Assembly (NCBI GenBank): GCA_017481565.1
Contig: JAFUOZ010000094.1
Span: forward strand, 1 to 42,314
From: Oscillospiraceae bacterium
Lineage (GTDB): Bacteria; Bacillota; Clostridia; Oscillospirales; Ruminococcaceae
DNA: 42,314 nucleotides
Direction: 5' to 3'
The notes under the pieces were generated by a model. That model was not told the origin of the DNA. It saw only the letters and a list, made by a program, of their open reading frames with translations, and did no database searches. A program made the translations under genes and the position numbers. Shown here in pieces: positions 35,628 to 42,314 of the stretch (position 1 is its first letter; every line of letters starts with the position of its first letter).

Positions 35628-35665
35628 AAAAAATAACCGTCCGATCATTTTTTATATCGGACGGT
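35628..35665 (-). terminator. Rho-independent terminator of the blaI-blaR1-lipoprotein operon
   Basis: Perfect 10-bp stem 35636-35645/35656-35665 (ACCGTCCGAT with ATCGGACGGT) with a T-rich run on the minus strand (TTATTTTTT). It starts 10 bases after the lipoprotein stop codon. Confidence 0.85.
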
Positions 35666-35675
35666 CATTTTACTT

Positions 35676-36413
35676 TTATTCTTTATCAAGCGCAGCACTG
35701 ACTGCCTTTTTTACAGCAAGCCTGTCCGTGATATGAAGTCTTTTGGGGATATACTTATTTTTAAGCTCAGAAAAAACAATATCCTCAGAAAGACCTGCTT
35801 TTATGTCGATATATTTTATCTCGTCTGCATGCTCGATACATTCCCTTTCACAGACAAAATCAAGCTTTACCGTAATCTGTTGTTCAGGCTTAAGCCTGAA
35901 ACAGCTGTCCGCACGTTCTATCCCGATATCATATACGGTATTGGGCATCATATACCAGCTGCTGTTCTTTTCGGCAGCGTATATTATAATACTTTCGGGA
36001 ACGAAATCAAATTCCTTCATAGAATTATTGGTCACGGTAAACACCGTATGAAGCACATGATCCTTTTTCCGATATTCATAACATTCCGCCGCATCGGGAT
36101 ATTCCGTAAGCTCCTGTGCACCTGTAAACTCCATAAGCACAGAAAAATAGCTGTCCTCATAAAGCAGCTGATTGTCGGCACATATAAATTCCTCTTCCGT
36201 TTCCTCGGCGGTTTCCTCTGTGGTGATTGCTGTTGCAGTTTCCGCATCAGCAGTTTCCGTTTCGGTAATCACCGTGACAGCCTCCTCCGTGATAACGGTA
36301 CTGTCCCTGCTTTGCTGTGTTTCGGGATATACCTCGCCTTTATCTGCACTGCAGTCGCTTAAAAGCATTGCCGTGACCACAGCGGATAATATAAATTTCC
36401 TGTATCTTTTCAT
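35676..36413 (-). CDS. Lipoprotein with Ig-like/DUF4352-type domain
   Basis: 245 residues. A lipoprotein-type signal ends at LLSDC (Cys21; Asp at -1 is unusual). A Thr/Glu/Ala/Val-rich linker (about 25-75) follows, then a ~150-residue beta-rich domain (FTVTNNSMKEFDFVPESI, FRLKPEQQITVKLDFVC) like the DUF4352/antigen Ig-like fold. Similar strands occur in the C-terminal region of the upstream BlaR1-like protein (VRVKNISHKSISFDCKQ, IPSGNTVSFELYYTC), so the two may sense or bind the same thing. It is 13 bases downstream of that gene, with AAAGGAA at its site. Function unknown. Confidence 0.75.
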   Translation of the reverse strand: MKRYRKFILSAVVTAMLLSDCSADKGEVYPETQQSRDSTVITEEAVTVITETETADAETATAITTEETAEETEEEFICADNQLLYEDSYFSVLMEFTGAQELTEYPDAAECYEYRKKDHVLHTVFTVTNNSMKEFDFVPESIIIYAAEKNSSWYMMPNTVYDIGIERADSCFRLKPEQQITVKLDFVCERECIEHADEIKYIDIKAGLSEDIVFSELKNKYIPKRLHITDRLAVKKAVSAALDKE

Positions 36414-36426
36414 TGTAAAATTCCTT

Positions 36427-38454
36427 TTATAATCTGCCTGTTATCATCAGCGCACCGTCACAGAAGGCATAATAAGGCTGCTCCTTATGCTCCTCCCTGC
36501 AGAAAAGCATATATTTTTCAATATGGTCATCAGCTCTGTAAAGGATAGTAAAGGCAGTTTCCCCCGTAGGATTCATACAGATAAACGGAGGTATCTCCAG
36601 AAGCTCTTCACCGCTGTCCATATCAATATCAGAGACTTTCGGCTCATATATCAGACCCTCATCCGCAATGATACCCACTGCCCTTCCTTCTGTCATATTC
36701 CTCGGTTCAGTTTCGTCCGCTTTATCGGTATATGCAAAGCCAAATGCGGAAGGCTCTATTATCATGGCATAGTCACTGCGGTTATACGCCATGTATTTTA
36801 CCGCTATATATTCTCCGTCACTGCCTGTTCTCCCCATAACATATGCTTCAAATTCAACAGGAGTTGAAGAACGAAGAACATGATGATCCTTATACCTGTG
36901 AACAACGAATTCACGGTAATAATAATCCCTTACGTCCTCTGCGCTCTGTATTTCAATAATATCCGTAAGCTTATCGGAAAGAAGCTCCTCTGCCGCTTCA
37001 AAAGCAGCTCCGCTGTATTCAAAGCCGCTTACACCGCCTGCCTGTGACAGCGTACAGGTATAATACAGCTCAAAGCTGACCGTATTTCCCGAGGGTATAT
37101 CCACAGCTGCTGTATTGCCGAAGGGATACAGCTTCATATCCGATATAAGCGAAAGCTGTTTACAGTCAAAGCTTATGCTTTTATGAGAAATATTCTTTAC
37201 CCTGACCCTTGCTTCCATAACAAAAAGCTGCGGCTGTTCACCAAGCTGACCAACTATTTCGGGATAATACAGCGATGAGGAAAGTCCCGTTATTTCCGCC
37301 GTTACGGAAAACCTGTCATCAATATATTCCGACTGCTTTTTGCCGCATACCAGCGGAGCTATTTCACTTACAGGTATTTCCCCGTTTTCGTCGGGAATGA
37401 CCGTTACGGAAATATCCTCGGCAGAATTTACGTCAGATACTGTATCAGCCGTTTCATACTCCATGGCAGATGTAAAGGTAGCTGCCGAAGATAACATCAG
37501 CAGAAAAACGGTAAGCAGTACCGCCGCTTTTCTGTTTTTCGGTGCAGACGCAATAAGCCTCATTCTCTCCTTAAGCACATCATTTCCCGATGCCATTGAG
37601 GTAGACGCAACTCCGAAGCCTTCGGTCTGCTTACGGGGAATAAGGTCGATTATGATCTTTCCGTAACGGAAACGCTTCTCCTCACCCAGAAGCTTTATAG
37701 CCGCTTCATCACAGGCACATTCACAGTCCTGCTTTGAAAGTATCGCCGCCAGCCATACAAACGGGTCGAACCAGTATACCGAAAGCAGAATATAACGGAC
37801 TGCTGTCCATACCATATCCCCGTGATAATAATGACAAAGCTCGTGAGCGGCAATATATCCGACAGACTCTTCGTCATCGGAATATCTTTCGGGGATATAC
37901 ACCGACGGAGAAAGCAAGCCGAAAATACATGGAGACGAAAGCTCCTTTACAGTATACATTTTTATGGGAGCATCATATTCAAAGGGCGTTCTCATGCACT
38001 TAAGCCGCCTGTCAAAGATAATATTCACACACAGAAACCATATCAGCATCCCGACTGCAACAGTGAGCCATATTGTTTCAAGTATATTTTCAATGCTTAC
38101 GTCAGCCTTTTTATTATCGGTCACTGCCTTTTGGGGATACTGTACAGCTGCCGTCTCCTGACTTATAAGCTCCGTTTCTTCATAGTATATTTCCTTTCCG
38201 ATATGCTCCTGAATATCATATGCGGCTGTATGCTCTTTCTTTTCCGTATCTGTGTCAGATACGGAAATGACAGTGTCAAACGTATTTATAATACTTATTC
38301 CGCTTGGCATAAGTCCGAAGGGCAGCATAAGTCTGACAGCGGCGATAAGCCAGAGAGAATATCTTATCCTGCTGTTTATTCTGCTTTTCAGAACTGTCCT
38401 CAGAATAATTATAACGGATATCAGCACTGTTGATGTAATAAGAGTTTCTATCAT
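36427..38454 (-). CDS. BlaR1/MecR1-like M56 membrane metallopeptidase without penicillin-binding domain
   Basis: 675 residues. Several transmembrane segments lie at about 5-20, 35-55, 125-147 and 310-330. The zinc site is HELCH (204-208) in YIAAHELCHYYHGD, with a downstream acidic ligand in CACDEAAIKLLG. In BlaR1 signal transduction this protease activates itself and causes loss of the BlaI repressor. The ~340 residues after the last membrane helix would face outside and normally hold a class D beta-lactamase-like sensor. Here no SxxK/SxN/KTG motifs are seen; instead there are Ig-like strands resembling the adjacent lipoprotein. The signal is therefore probably not a beta-lactam. The repressor gene lies 82 bases upstream. 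Confidence 0.87.
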   Translation of the reverse strand: MIETLITSTVLISVIIILRTVLKSRINSRIRYSLWLIAAVRLMLPFGLMPSGISIINTFDTVISVSDTDTEKKEHTAAYDIQEHIGKEIYYEETELISQETAAVQYPQKAVTDNKKADVSIENILETIWLTVAVGMLIWFLCVNIIFDRRLKCMRTPFEYDAPIKMYTVKELSSPCIFGLLSPSVYIPERYSDDEESVGYIAAHELCHYYHGDMVWTAVRYILLSVYWFDPFVWLAAILSKQDCECACDEAAIKLLGEEKRFRYGKIIIDLIPRKQTEGFGVASTSMASGNDVLKERMRLIASAPKNRKAAVLLTVFLLMLSSAATFTSAMEYETADTVSDVNSAEDISVTVIPDENGEIPVSEIAPLVCGKKQSEYIDDRFSVTAEITGLSSSLYYPEIVGQLGEQPQLFVMEARVRVKNISHKSISFDCKQLSLISDMKLYPFGNTAAVDIPSGNTVSFELYYTCTLSQAGGVSGFEYSGAAFEAAEELLSDKLTDIIEIQSAEDVRDYYYREFVVHRYKDHHVLRSSTPVEFEAYVMGRTGSDGEYIAVKYMAYNRSDYAMIIEPSAFGFAYTDKADETEPRNMTEGRAVGIIADEGLIYEPKVSDIDMDSGEELLEIPPFICMNPTGETAFTILYRADDHIEKYMLFCREEHKEQPYYAFCDGALMITGRL

Positions 38455-38536
38455 CTTACCGATCCTTTATACAATAAAATATACCATAAAAACATACAGG
38501 CAATACCGCACCGTATCAATGCAGCATTGCCCCATA

Positions 38537-38923
38537 TCATTTATTGTTTTCTTCCTCAGCCTTTTTCAGAATATCATAAAGCTCGCTGATTTCTTCATTT
38601 GAAAGTGCCTTCTGCTGAATAAGAGAATTTACCATAAGACCTATGCTTCCTCTGTAGACCCTCTTTAAGAAGGATTCCGTCTCCTCAACGCCTACGTCCT
38701 CACGCTTATAAAGTGTCGAATAATTCTTTGCATTTCCCTTTCTGACATAGGAAACGGCATTCTTGTTCTCCATACGCTTAAGAAGAGTGATGACAGTATG
38801 CTTTCCCCAGCCTGTTTCTTCCTTTAATGCGGCTGTGATCTCCATAATAGTCATAGGCTCATTTTCCCATAAAAGCGTCATGATCTTCCATTCAGACGCC
38901 GATAATTTGATTCTTTCGCTCAT
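38537..38923 (-). CDS. BlaI/MecI family transcriptional repressor
   Basis: 128 residues from the ATG at 38923 (AAAGGA nine bases upstream; an ATG at 38941 overlaps this site). Winged-helix pattern of the family: LSASEWKIMTLLWENEPMTIMEITAAL, TGWGKHTVITLLKRMENKNAVSYVRKGNAKNY, then a helical dimerisation region ending in EISELYDILKKAEEE. It represses its own operon and is removed on activation of the M56 protease. First gene of a three-gene operon. Confidence 0.93.
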   Translation of the reverse strand: MSERIKLSASEWKIMTLLWENEPMTIMEITAALKEETGWGKHTVITLLKRMENKNAVSYVRKGNAKNYSTLYKREDVGVEETESFLKRVYRGSIGLMVNSLIQQKALSNEEISELYDILKKAEEENNK

Positions 38924-38954
38924 TATGATCATTCCTTTCAACCAATCACTTTTT

Positions 38955-38964
38955 ATACATGTAT
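38955..38964. promoter_or_regulatory. Palindrome upstream of blaI-like gene (candidate BlaI operator)
   Basis: ATACATGTAT is a perfect 10-bp palindrome with TACA/TGTA half-sites like those in Bla/Mec operators (there TACA-N2-TGTA), but without the two central bases. It lies 32 bases before the start codon and near the expected transcription start, where a repressor would act. Confidence 0.4.
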
Positions 38965-39083
38965 TTCCTTAGTTGATATATATAGTTTAACATATAAGTA
39001 AACGAACATCAACCCTGTTTTCAATAAAAAATTCACCGAATTTTTTTATCTGTTTTAGTTAATTATATATAAAAAGCAGTATA

Positions 39084-39203
39084 TATTACTTCGGCAATAA
39101 TATAATTTGATTGCTCGGTGCTTGATTTTCAAAAATGTCGCAGATACGACAATTATTGTAATTTATAAATAGTTAATCAAACTGTTTAATTGCCGAAGTA
39201 ATA
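39084..39203. mobile_element. MITE-like element with 15-bp terminal inverted repeats
   Basis: Terminal arms 39084-39098 (TATTACTTCGGCAAT) and 39189-39203 are a perfect 15-bp inverted repeat. A second pair TTTGATT/AATCAAA (39106-39112/39175-39181) sits symmetrically 7 bases inside each end, and TGTCG/CGACA (39136-39140/39147-39151) forms the centre. The ends are TA, as in TA-targeting IS630/Tc1-type elements. No coding sequence is inside. It could instead be a structured RNA or protein-binding palindrome. Confidence 0.5.
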
Positions 39204-39210
39204 ATCAATA

Positions 39211-39948
39211 TCACTTTTTGCTTTTCAGATACTTTTCATATTCATCACAGACAGTTTTGGTATCACCAAACGCTACCTGCTCACCTTTATTTAACCATAA
39301 CACCTTGTTACAAAGCTTTCTTACCTGTGCTGTAGAGTGTGATACAAACAGTGTAGTAACACCATTATTGATGATATCCAGCATTTTCTTTTCACTTTTT
39401 GCCCTGAATGCACCGTCACCTACTGCCAGAACCTCATCAAGAATAAGTATATCCGGTTCAACAAGACTTGCTATTGAAAATGCAATTCGTGATTTCATAC
39501 CTGAAGAAAGCTGTCTGAATTTCCTGTCCTCAAACTCCTCCAGCTCAGCAAATTCAATAATTTCAGGATATTTTTCAATCATGAATTTTTCTGTATATCC
39601 TAAAAGCGCCCCTCTGAAAAAAATATTTTCCTTAATAGTAAGGTCTCCGTCAAAGCCTGTTCCAAGCTCCAGAAGAGCTGAGATCTGTCCTTTTGTCACC
39701 AGACTGCCCTTCTGAGGTCTTAATACACCGCTGATAGCCTTAAGAAGAGTAGATTTTCCTGCACCGTTCGTTCCGATTATTCCAAGAAAATCTCCTTTAT
39801 CTAGAGTAAATGATACATTATTTACTGCCCAGAAATCCTTTACCTCATATTTTCCTGTCAGCTTCTGAATAAGATATTCTTTAATTCCGATATCCTTAAA
39901 ATCTCCTACAAGATATTTAACGGATACATTTTTAACATCAACAACCAC
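39211..39948 (-). CDS. Wzt/TagH-like ABC transporter ATP-binding protein (polysaccharide export)
   Basis: 245 residues. Walker A is GTNGAGKST, the signature is LSSGMKSR, Walker B is PDILILDEVLAVGD and the switch His is FVSHST. The long YLVGDFKDIGIKEYLIQKLTG N-terminal segment before the core and the ISALLELGTGFDGDLT stretch are typical of polysaccharide/teichoic acid exporters. There is no C-terminal carbohydrate-binding extension. It starts with GTG at 39948 behind AAGGAG. It is 17 bases downstream of the HAD gene. No ABC-2 permease is next to it in this window, so it must work with one encoded elsewhere. Confidence 0.9.
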   Translation of the reverse strand: MVVDVKNVSVKYLVGDFKDIGIKEYLIQKLTGKYEVKDFWAVNNVSFTLDKGDFLGIIGTNGAGKSTLLKAISGVLRPQKGSLVTKGQISALLELGTGFDGDLTIKENIFFRGALLGYTEKFMIEKYPEIIEFAELEEFEDRKFRQLSSGMKSRIAFSIASLVEPDILILDEVLAVGDGAFRAKSEKKMLDIINNGVTTLFVSHSTAQVRKLCNKVLWLNKGEQVAFGDTKTVCDEYEKYLKSKK

Positions 39949-39965
39949 TGTTATTCTCCTTATAT

Positions 39966-41945
39966 TTAAAGCTTATTCTTTCTTCCGCCTGCCTGTTCAT
40001 CAAAAACACAGGACTTAAAAAGCTCATTAAAATATTTTCCGCCGTCTGATGCTGCCTGCATAAACGGTGCATAAGCGTCACTGCCAGATATATCATAAAG
40101 CAGAGGCACATCTGAAAAATGCCTTATATATTCATCTGCGAAATCAAGCTCGCCCTTATGTATTTCATTTATAAGCTCTAGGTTTTCAGCTTCACTGTCA
40201 AACCTAAGACCAAGCCTTCCGTTATCCGAATAATAACCCCTGAAGGACGGCTCAGGCGCTCCGAAAAGCAGCTCAAAATAAATGTTATGTCCGACAGACG
40301 GCATATGTTTTTTATAAATATCCCTGTTTTCAACAGATGAAAAGCAATACGATACCAGATCTCCTTGCTTCAAAAAAGTTTCACTGAAATCACTGTCAGG
40401 CTGATATGCGGAATTATATCCTGCCACAACAGAGGTCACCTTACAATCAAGCCCCCATTTTTTGTTTACCAGCGCATCAAAAATAATTCCTCCGCTGCCT
40501 GCCCAACCGCAGTCTACTGTAAGCACATGAGAACAATCACTGAGAAGCTTACTGAAATAATCGCAAACCACCTTGTTCATATCACTGTATCTGATATTGA
40601 TTTCCTCTTTTTTTTCTGTCAAAGCATCTCTTAAAGCATTCGCATTATTTGAGGTAAGCAATTCATCGGGAGCAAGCCCCGTTTCAATACCTACAAGCTC
40701 CATAGCTTCAAGAATATCTTTAATTTTATATCCGCAGTTTACCTTCTGAAAAATAAATCTGCGATAATAATCATATAGAAAAATATCCGCACTAAGCTTT
40801 GCAGCTGCTGTTCTTGACCAATATACGTATTCGGTTTTTTCATTTGGAAAAAGCTTATCATATATTTTTTTCAGAATATATCCGTCACGAGAGAAAAACA
40901 ATATTTTATCACTATTTCTCAGCTCTGCCTGAAAATGTATAAATTTGCAATAACCGAGCGCAAGAATGCCTCCGACTTTAAAACCGTATTCATAGGCAGG
41001 AGTATATTCATTATACCCCGAATACAACCATGGATTAACTATTCCCCTATATGCCGAACCGGTTATATATGACATATCAATAGTACGGTGTCTGTTTCCG
41101 GAATGATTTACATTCGGATAATAAACAGCTTTTATTCCTGCTTTTTCAGCACCGTTTACGTCTGCTGCATGGTTATCTCCGATATGTATCATCATATCAG
41201 ACGAAAGAGCTTTTTTAACTATTTGAAAAAGTCCTCCTCCATATTTTCCGCAACCATGCTCACAGGAAACAAAAATCCTTTCAAAACCGACAAAACCATT
41301 CTTTCTCAGAAGCTCCGAAATAAATTCCGATGGAAGATACATATCTGAAGTAACCGCAATCCTTGCGCCCTTTCCGAGACATTTATTCCATACTGAAAGC
41401 ATATATGGATTTGCATAGCAAAGTGTTGCTTCTGATTCAAGCTCTGCTCTTATTCCCACATCAGCAGATATCCCCGTGAGCTTTTCAAGCACATTATAAA
41501 TATCACTTAAGGATATTTCACCATGCTCAGATATTTCTCTTGCTTTACGTTCAGCTTCTATGCGTATTTTTCTGAAATCCGGTATCCCGAGCCGTGCTCC
41601 TACTACATAAAAAAGATCAGTCGGAGCAGAAAATGGACGGAATATCAATGTATCAAAAATATCAAATGAAACCATACCATATTCACAAAGAATGTCCGCA
41701 AGCTCATCGGGAGATTTATCAAAGCTTTCTTTTGATTCACAAAGAACAAGCTTTGTTCTTCCGGGATTTTCCTCAGCTTTATTGGGAAAACCGCCGGTTA
41801 TATTAAGCCACGCAAGATAACACCATGAAAGAAGCGGATACTTTCCATGACGTTCAGGATTTTCATTTACATAGCGCTCATATTTTATTTTTATATAAGG
41901 GTTTCTGTTTACAAGCAGCTTATACAGCTTAAGCTTGATACTCAC
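39966..41945 (-). CDS. HAD-superfamily protein of the polysaccharide-locus type (COG5610-like)
   Basis: 659 residues, starting at a GTG (41945) with AAAGGG upstream. After an N-terminal basic/aromatic stretch, the HAD phosphatase motifs are DIFDT (95-99), TSD (199-201), Lys234 and GDN (256-258) with a further Asp262. The C-terminal ~380 residues start with a KILFFSRDGYILKKIYDKLFP segment and contain a conserved-looking VDCGWAGSG. Proteins of this two-part type occur in O-antigen or capsule loci, and the catalysed reaction is not known. A sugar-phosphate or lipid-carrier phosphate hydrolase is possible. It forms a two-gene unit with the export ATPase. Confidence 0.75.
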   Translation of the reverse strand: MSIKLKLYKLLVNRNPYIKIKYERYVNENPERHGKYPLLSWCYLAWLNITGGFPNKAEENPGRTKLVLCESKESFDKSPDELADILCEYGMVSFDIFDTLIFRPFSAPTDLFYVVGARLGIPDFRKIRIEAERKAREISEHGEISLSDIYNVLEKLTGISADVGIRAELESEATLCYANPYMLSVWNKCLGKGARIAVTSDMYLPSEFISELLRKNGFVGFERIFVSCEHGCGKYGGGLFQIVKKALSSDMMIHIGDNHAADVNGAEKAGIKAVYYPNVNHSGNRHRTIDMSYITGSAYRGIVNPWLYSGYNEYTPAYEYGFKVGGILALGYCKFIHFQAELRNSDKILFFSRDGYILKKIYDKLFPNEKTEYVYWSRTAAAKLSADIFLYDYYRRFIFQKVNCGYKIKDILEAMELVGIETGLAPDELLTSNNANALRDALTEKKEEINIRYSDMNKVVCDYFSKLLSDCSHVLTVDCGWAGSGGIIFDALVNKKWGLDCKVTSVVAGYNSAYQPDSDFSETFLKQGDLVSYCFSSVENRDIYKKHMPSVGHNIYFELLFGAPEPSFRGYYSDNGRLGLRFDSEAENLELINEIHKGELDFADEYIRHFSDVPLLYDISGSDAYAPFMQAASDGGKYFNELFKSCVFDEQAGGRKNKL

Positions 41946-42003
41946 AGCAGCATTCAGCCCTTTCTGATATTCTAAATAAAACTAAATACATATTATCTTT
42001 TTT

Positions 42004-42032
42004 ATTATATCACATATCAGTTGAATTTTCAA
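42004..42032 (-). promoter_or_regulatory. Sigma-A promoter of the HAD-ATPase unit
   Basis: On the minus strand, TTGAAA (42032-42027), a 17-base spacer, TATAAT (42009-42004). Transcription would start near 41997. Confidence 0.8.
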
Positions 42033-42126
42033 TAAAACGCAATAAAAAAATACTTTTTATTATAATTTTCGTGATTATTCACAAATGTTTGTAAATTCTG
42101 ACAAGTACCGAATACTTATTGTGTCA

Positions 42127-42164
42127 TAAAAAAACCTGACAGCAATATTCTTGCCATCAGGTTT
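42127..42164 (-). terminator. Second terminator after the rRNA operon
   Basis: AAACCTGA/TCAGGTTT (42132-42139/42157-42164) with an inner GCAA/TTGC pair, followed on the minus strand by a T-run. It backs up the hairpin next to the 5S gene. Confidence 0.85.
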
Positions 42165-42171
42165 AGCAGTT

Positions 42172-42207
42172 GAAAAAAAATCAGCAGTTAAAAAACTTAA
42201 CTGCTGA
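42172..42207 (-). terminator. First terminator after the rRNA operon
   Basis: Perfect 11-bp stem TCAGCAGTTAA/TTAACTGCTGA (42181-42191/42197-42207), then eight Ts on the minus strand. It lies directly after the 5S rRNA 3' end. Confidence 0.9.
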
Positions 42208-42210
42208 TAG

Positions 42211-42314
42211 TGCCGGCACAGTCCTATCTTCCCGAGTCGCTACCAACTAAGTATTTTCGGCGTTTGTGAGCTTAACTTCTGTGTTCGGTATGGGAACAGG
42301 TGGATCCTCACAGC
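42211..42314 (-). rRNA. rrf: 5S ribosomal RNA (partial, 5' end outside window)
   Basis: On the minus strand the sequence reads through the 5S signature: GGATCCACCTGTTCCCAT, then ACCGAACACAGAAGTTAAGC, then TACTTAGTTGGTAGCGACTC and GGGAAGATAGGACTGTGCC. About 104 of ~117 bases are visible. The 3' end is set by the terminators that follow. It is probably the last gene of a 16S-23S-5S operon running leftward. Confidence 0.95.

Larger units (their letters stand above)
35355..35675. other. Intergenic region with prmA leader, promoter and upstream terminator
   Basis: 321 bases. From right to left on the minus strand: the terminator of the preceding lipoprotein gene (35636-35665), a sigma-A promoter (35557-35585), a structured leader (35422-35498) and the prmA ribosome binding site. 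No convincing reading frame is seen. Confidence 0.7.

Noticed and set aside
35733..36362. 209-codon plus-strand frame opposite the lipoprotein gene
   Set aside because: Antisense of a lipoprotein gene with good signal peptide and ribosome binding site; the plus frame has neither.
37822..38433. 203-codon plus-strand frame opposite the BlaR1-like gene
   Set aside because: Antisense of the conserved HELCH region; no ribosome binding site.
36427..38454. Beta-lactam resistance sensor
   Set aside because: The outer domain shows no SxxK, SxN or KTG motifs and there is no beta-lactamase or PBP2a gene in the neighbourhood.
38971..38992. TTAGTTGATATATATAGTTTAA as a BlaI operator
   Set aside because: Only the AT centre and three end bases are symmetrical; the ATACATGTAT palindrome nearby is a better candidate.

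Overview
The window looks like a chromosomal segment from a low-to-mid GC Clostridia bacterium of the Ruminococcus type, most like Ruminococcus albus. The reasons are surface lipoprotein glycoside hydrolases (GH5, GH26) without visible dockerins, a trimeric electron-bifurcating [FeFe]-hydrogenase (HydABC) next to an NfnAB transhydrogenase, AAAGGA/AGGAGG ribosome binding sites and clear TTGACA-17-TATAAT promoters. The genus is inferred from gene content; no 16S sequence is present. Most genes are ordinary single-copy functions and there is no prophage, integrase, transposase gene or CRISPR array.

Left part (1-9000), cell surface and hemicellulose use: a truncated ABC ATPase; a secreted transglutaminase-like protein with a fibronectin-type domain; a GH5 lipoprotein divergent from an AraC regulator; then a GH26 lipoprotein (probable beta-mannanase with a CBM35-like module) and a CE1-like esterase lipoprotein, divergent from a second AraC regulator. 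Each polysaccharide unit thus carries its own regulator.

9100-13360: a cytosolic sugar-binding-protein-like sensor fused to a GGDEF diguanylate cyclase, endonuclease V overlapping a third AraC regulator, and a small flavin/PNPOx-like protein.

13370-20490, redox core: nfnBA on the minus strand is divergent from hydC-hydB-hydA on the plus strand. Together they can interconvert NADH, NADPH, reduced ferredoxin and H2. The 695-base gap between them holds a terminator-like hairpin in the nfn leader, a promoter, a 9-9-9 inverted repeat enclosing the start of a possible 32-residue peptide, and a near-consensus Rex (NADH/NAD+ sensor) operator.

20490-28940: a MurJ/SpoVB-like flippase divergent from an operon of murD, two M42 peptidases, a GNAT acetyltransferase and a YnbB-like PLP enzyme, followed by a leucine-rich-repeat protein.

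28950-35590: a minus-strand operon of prmA, a protein of unknown function and a divergent pair of type IIA topoisomerase subunits (B then A), behind a long structured leader.

35630-38990: a BlaI-type repressor, a BlaR1-like M56 protease without a penicillin-binding domain, and a lipoprotein that seems to share its sensor-like domain. Right end: a 120-base MITE-like inverted-repeat element, a two-gene unit (HAD-type protein plus Wzt/TagH-like ATPase, no permease nearby), and the 3' end of an rRNA operon (5S rRNA with tandem terminators).
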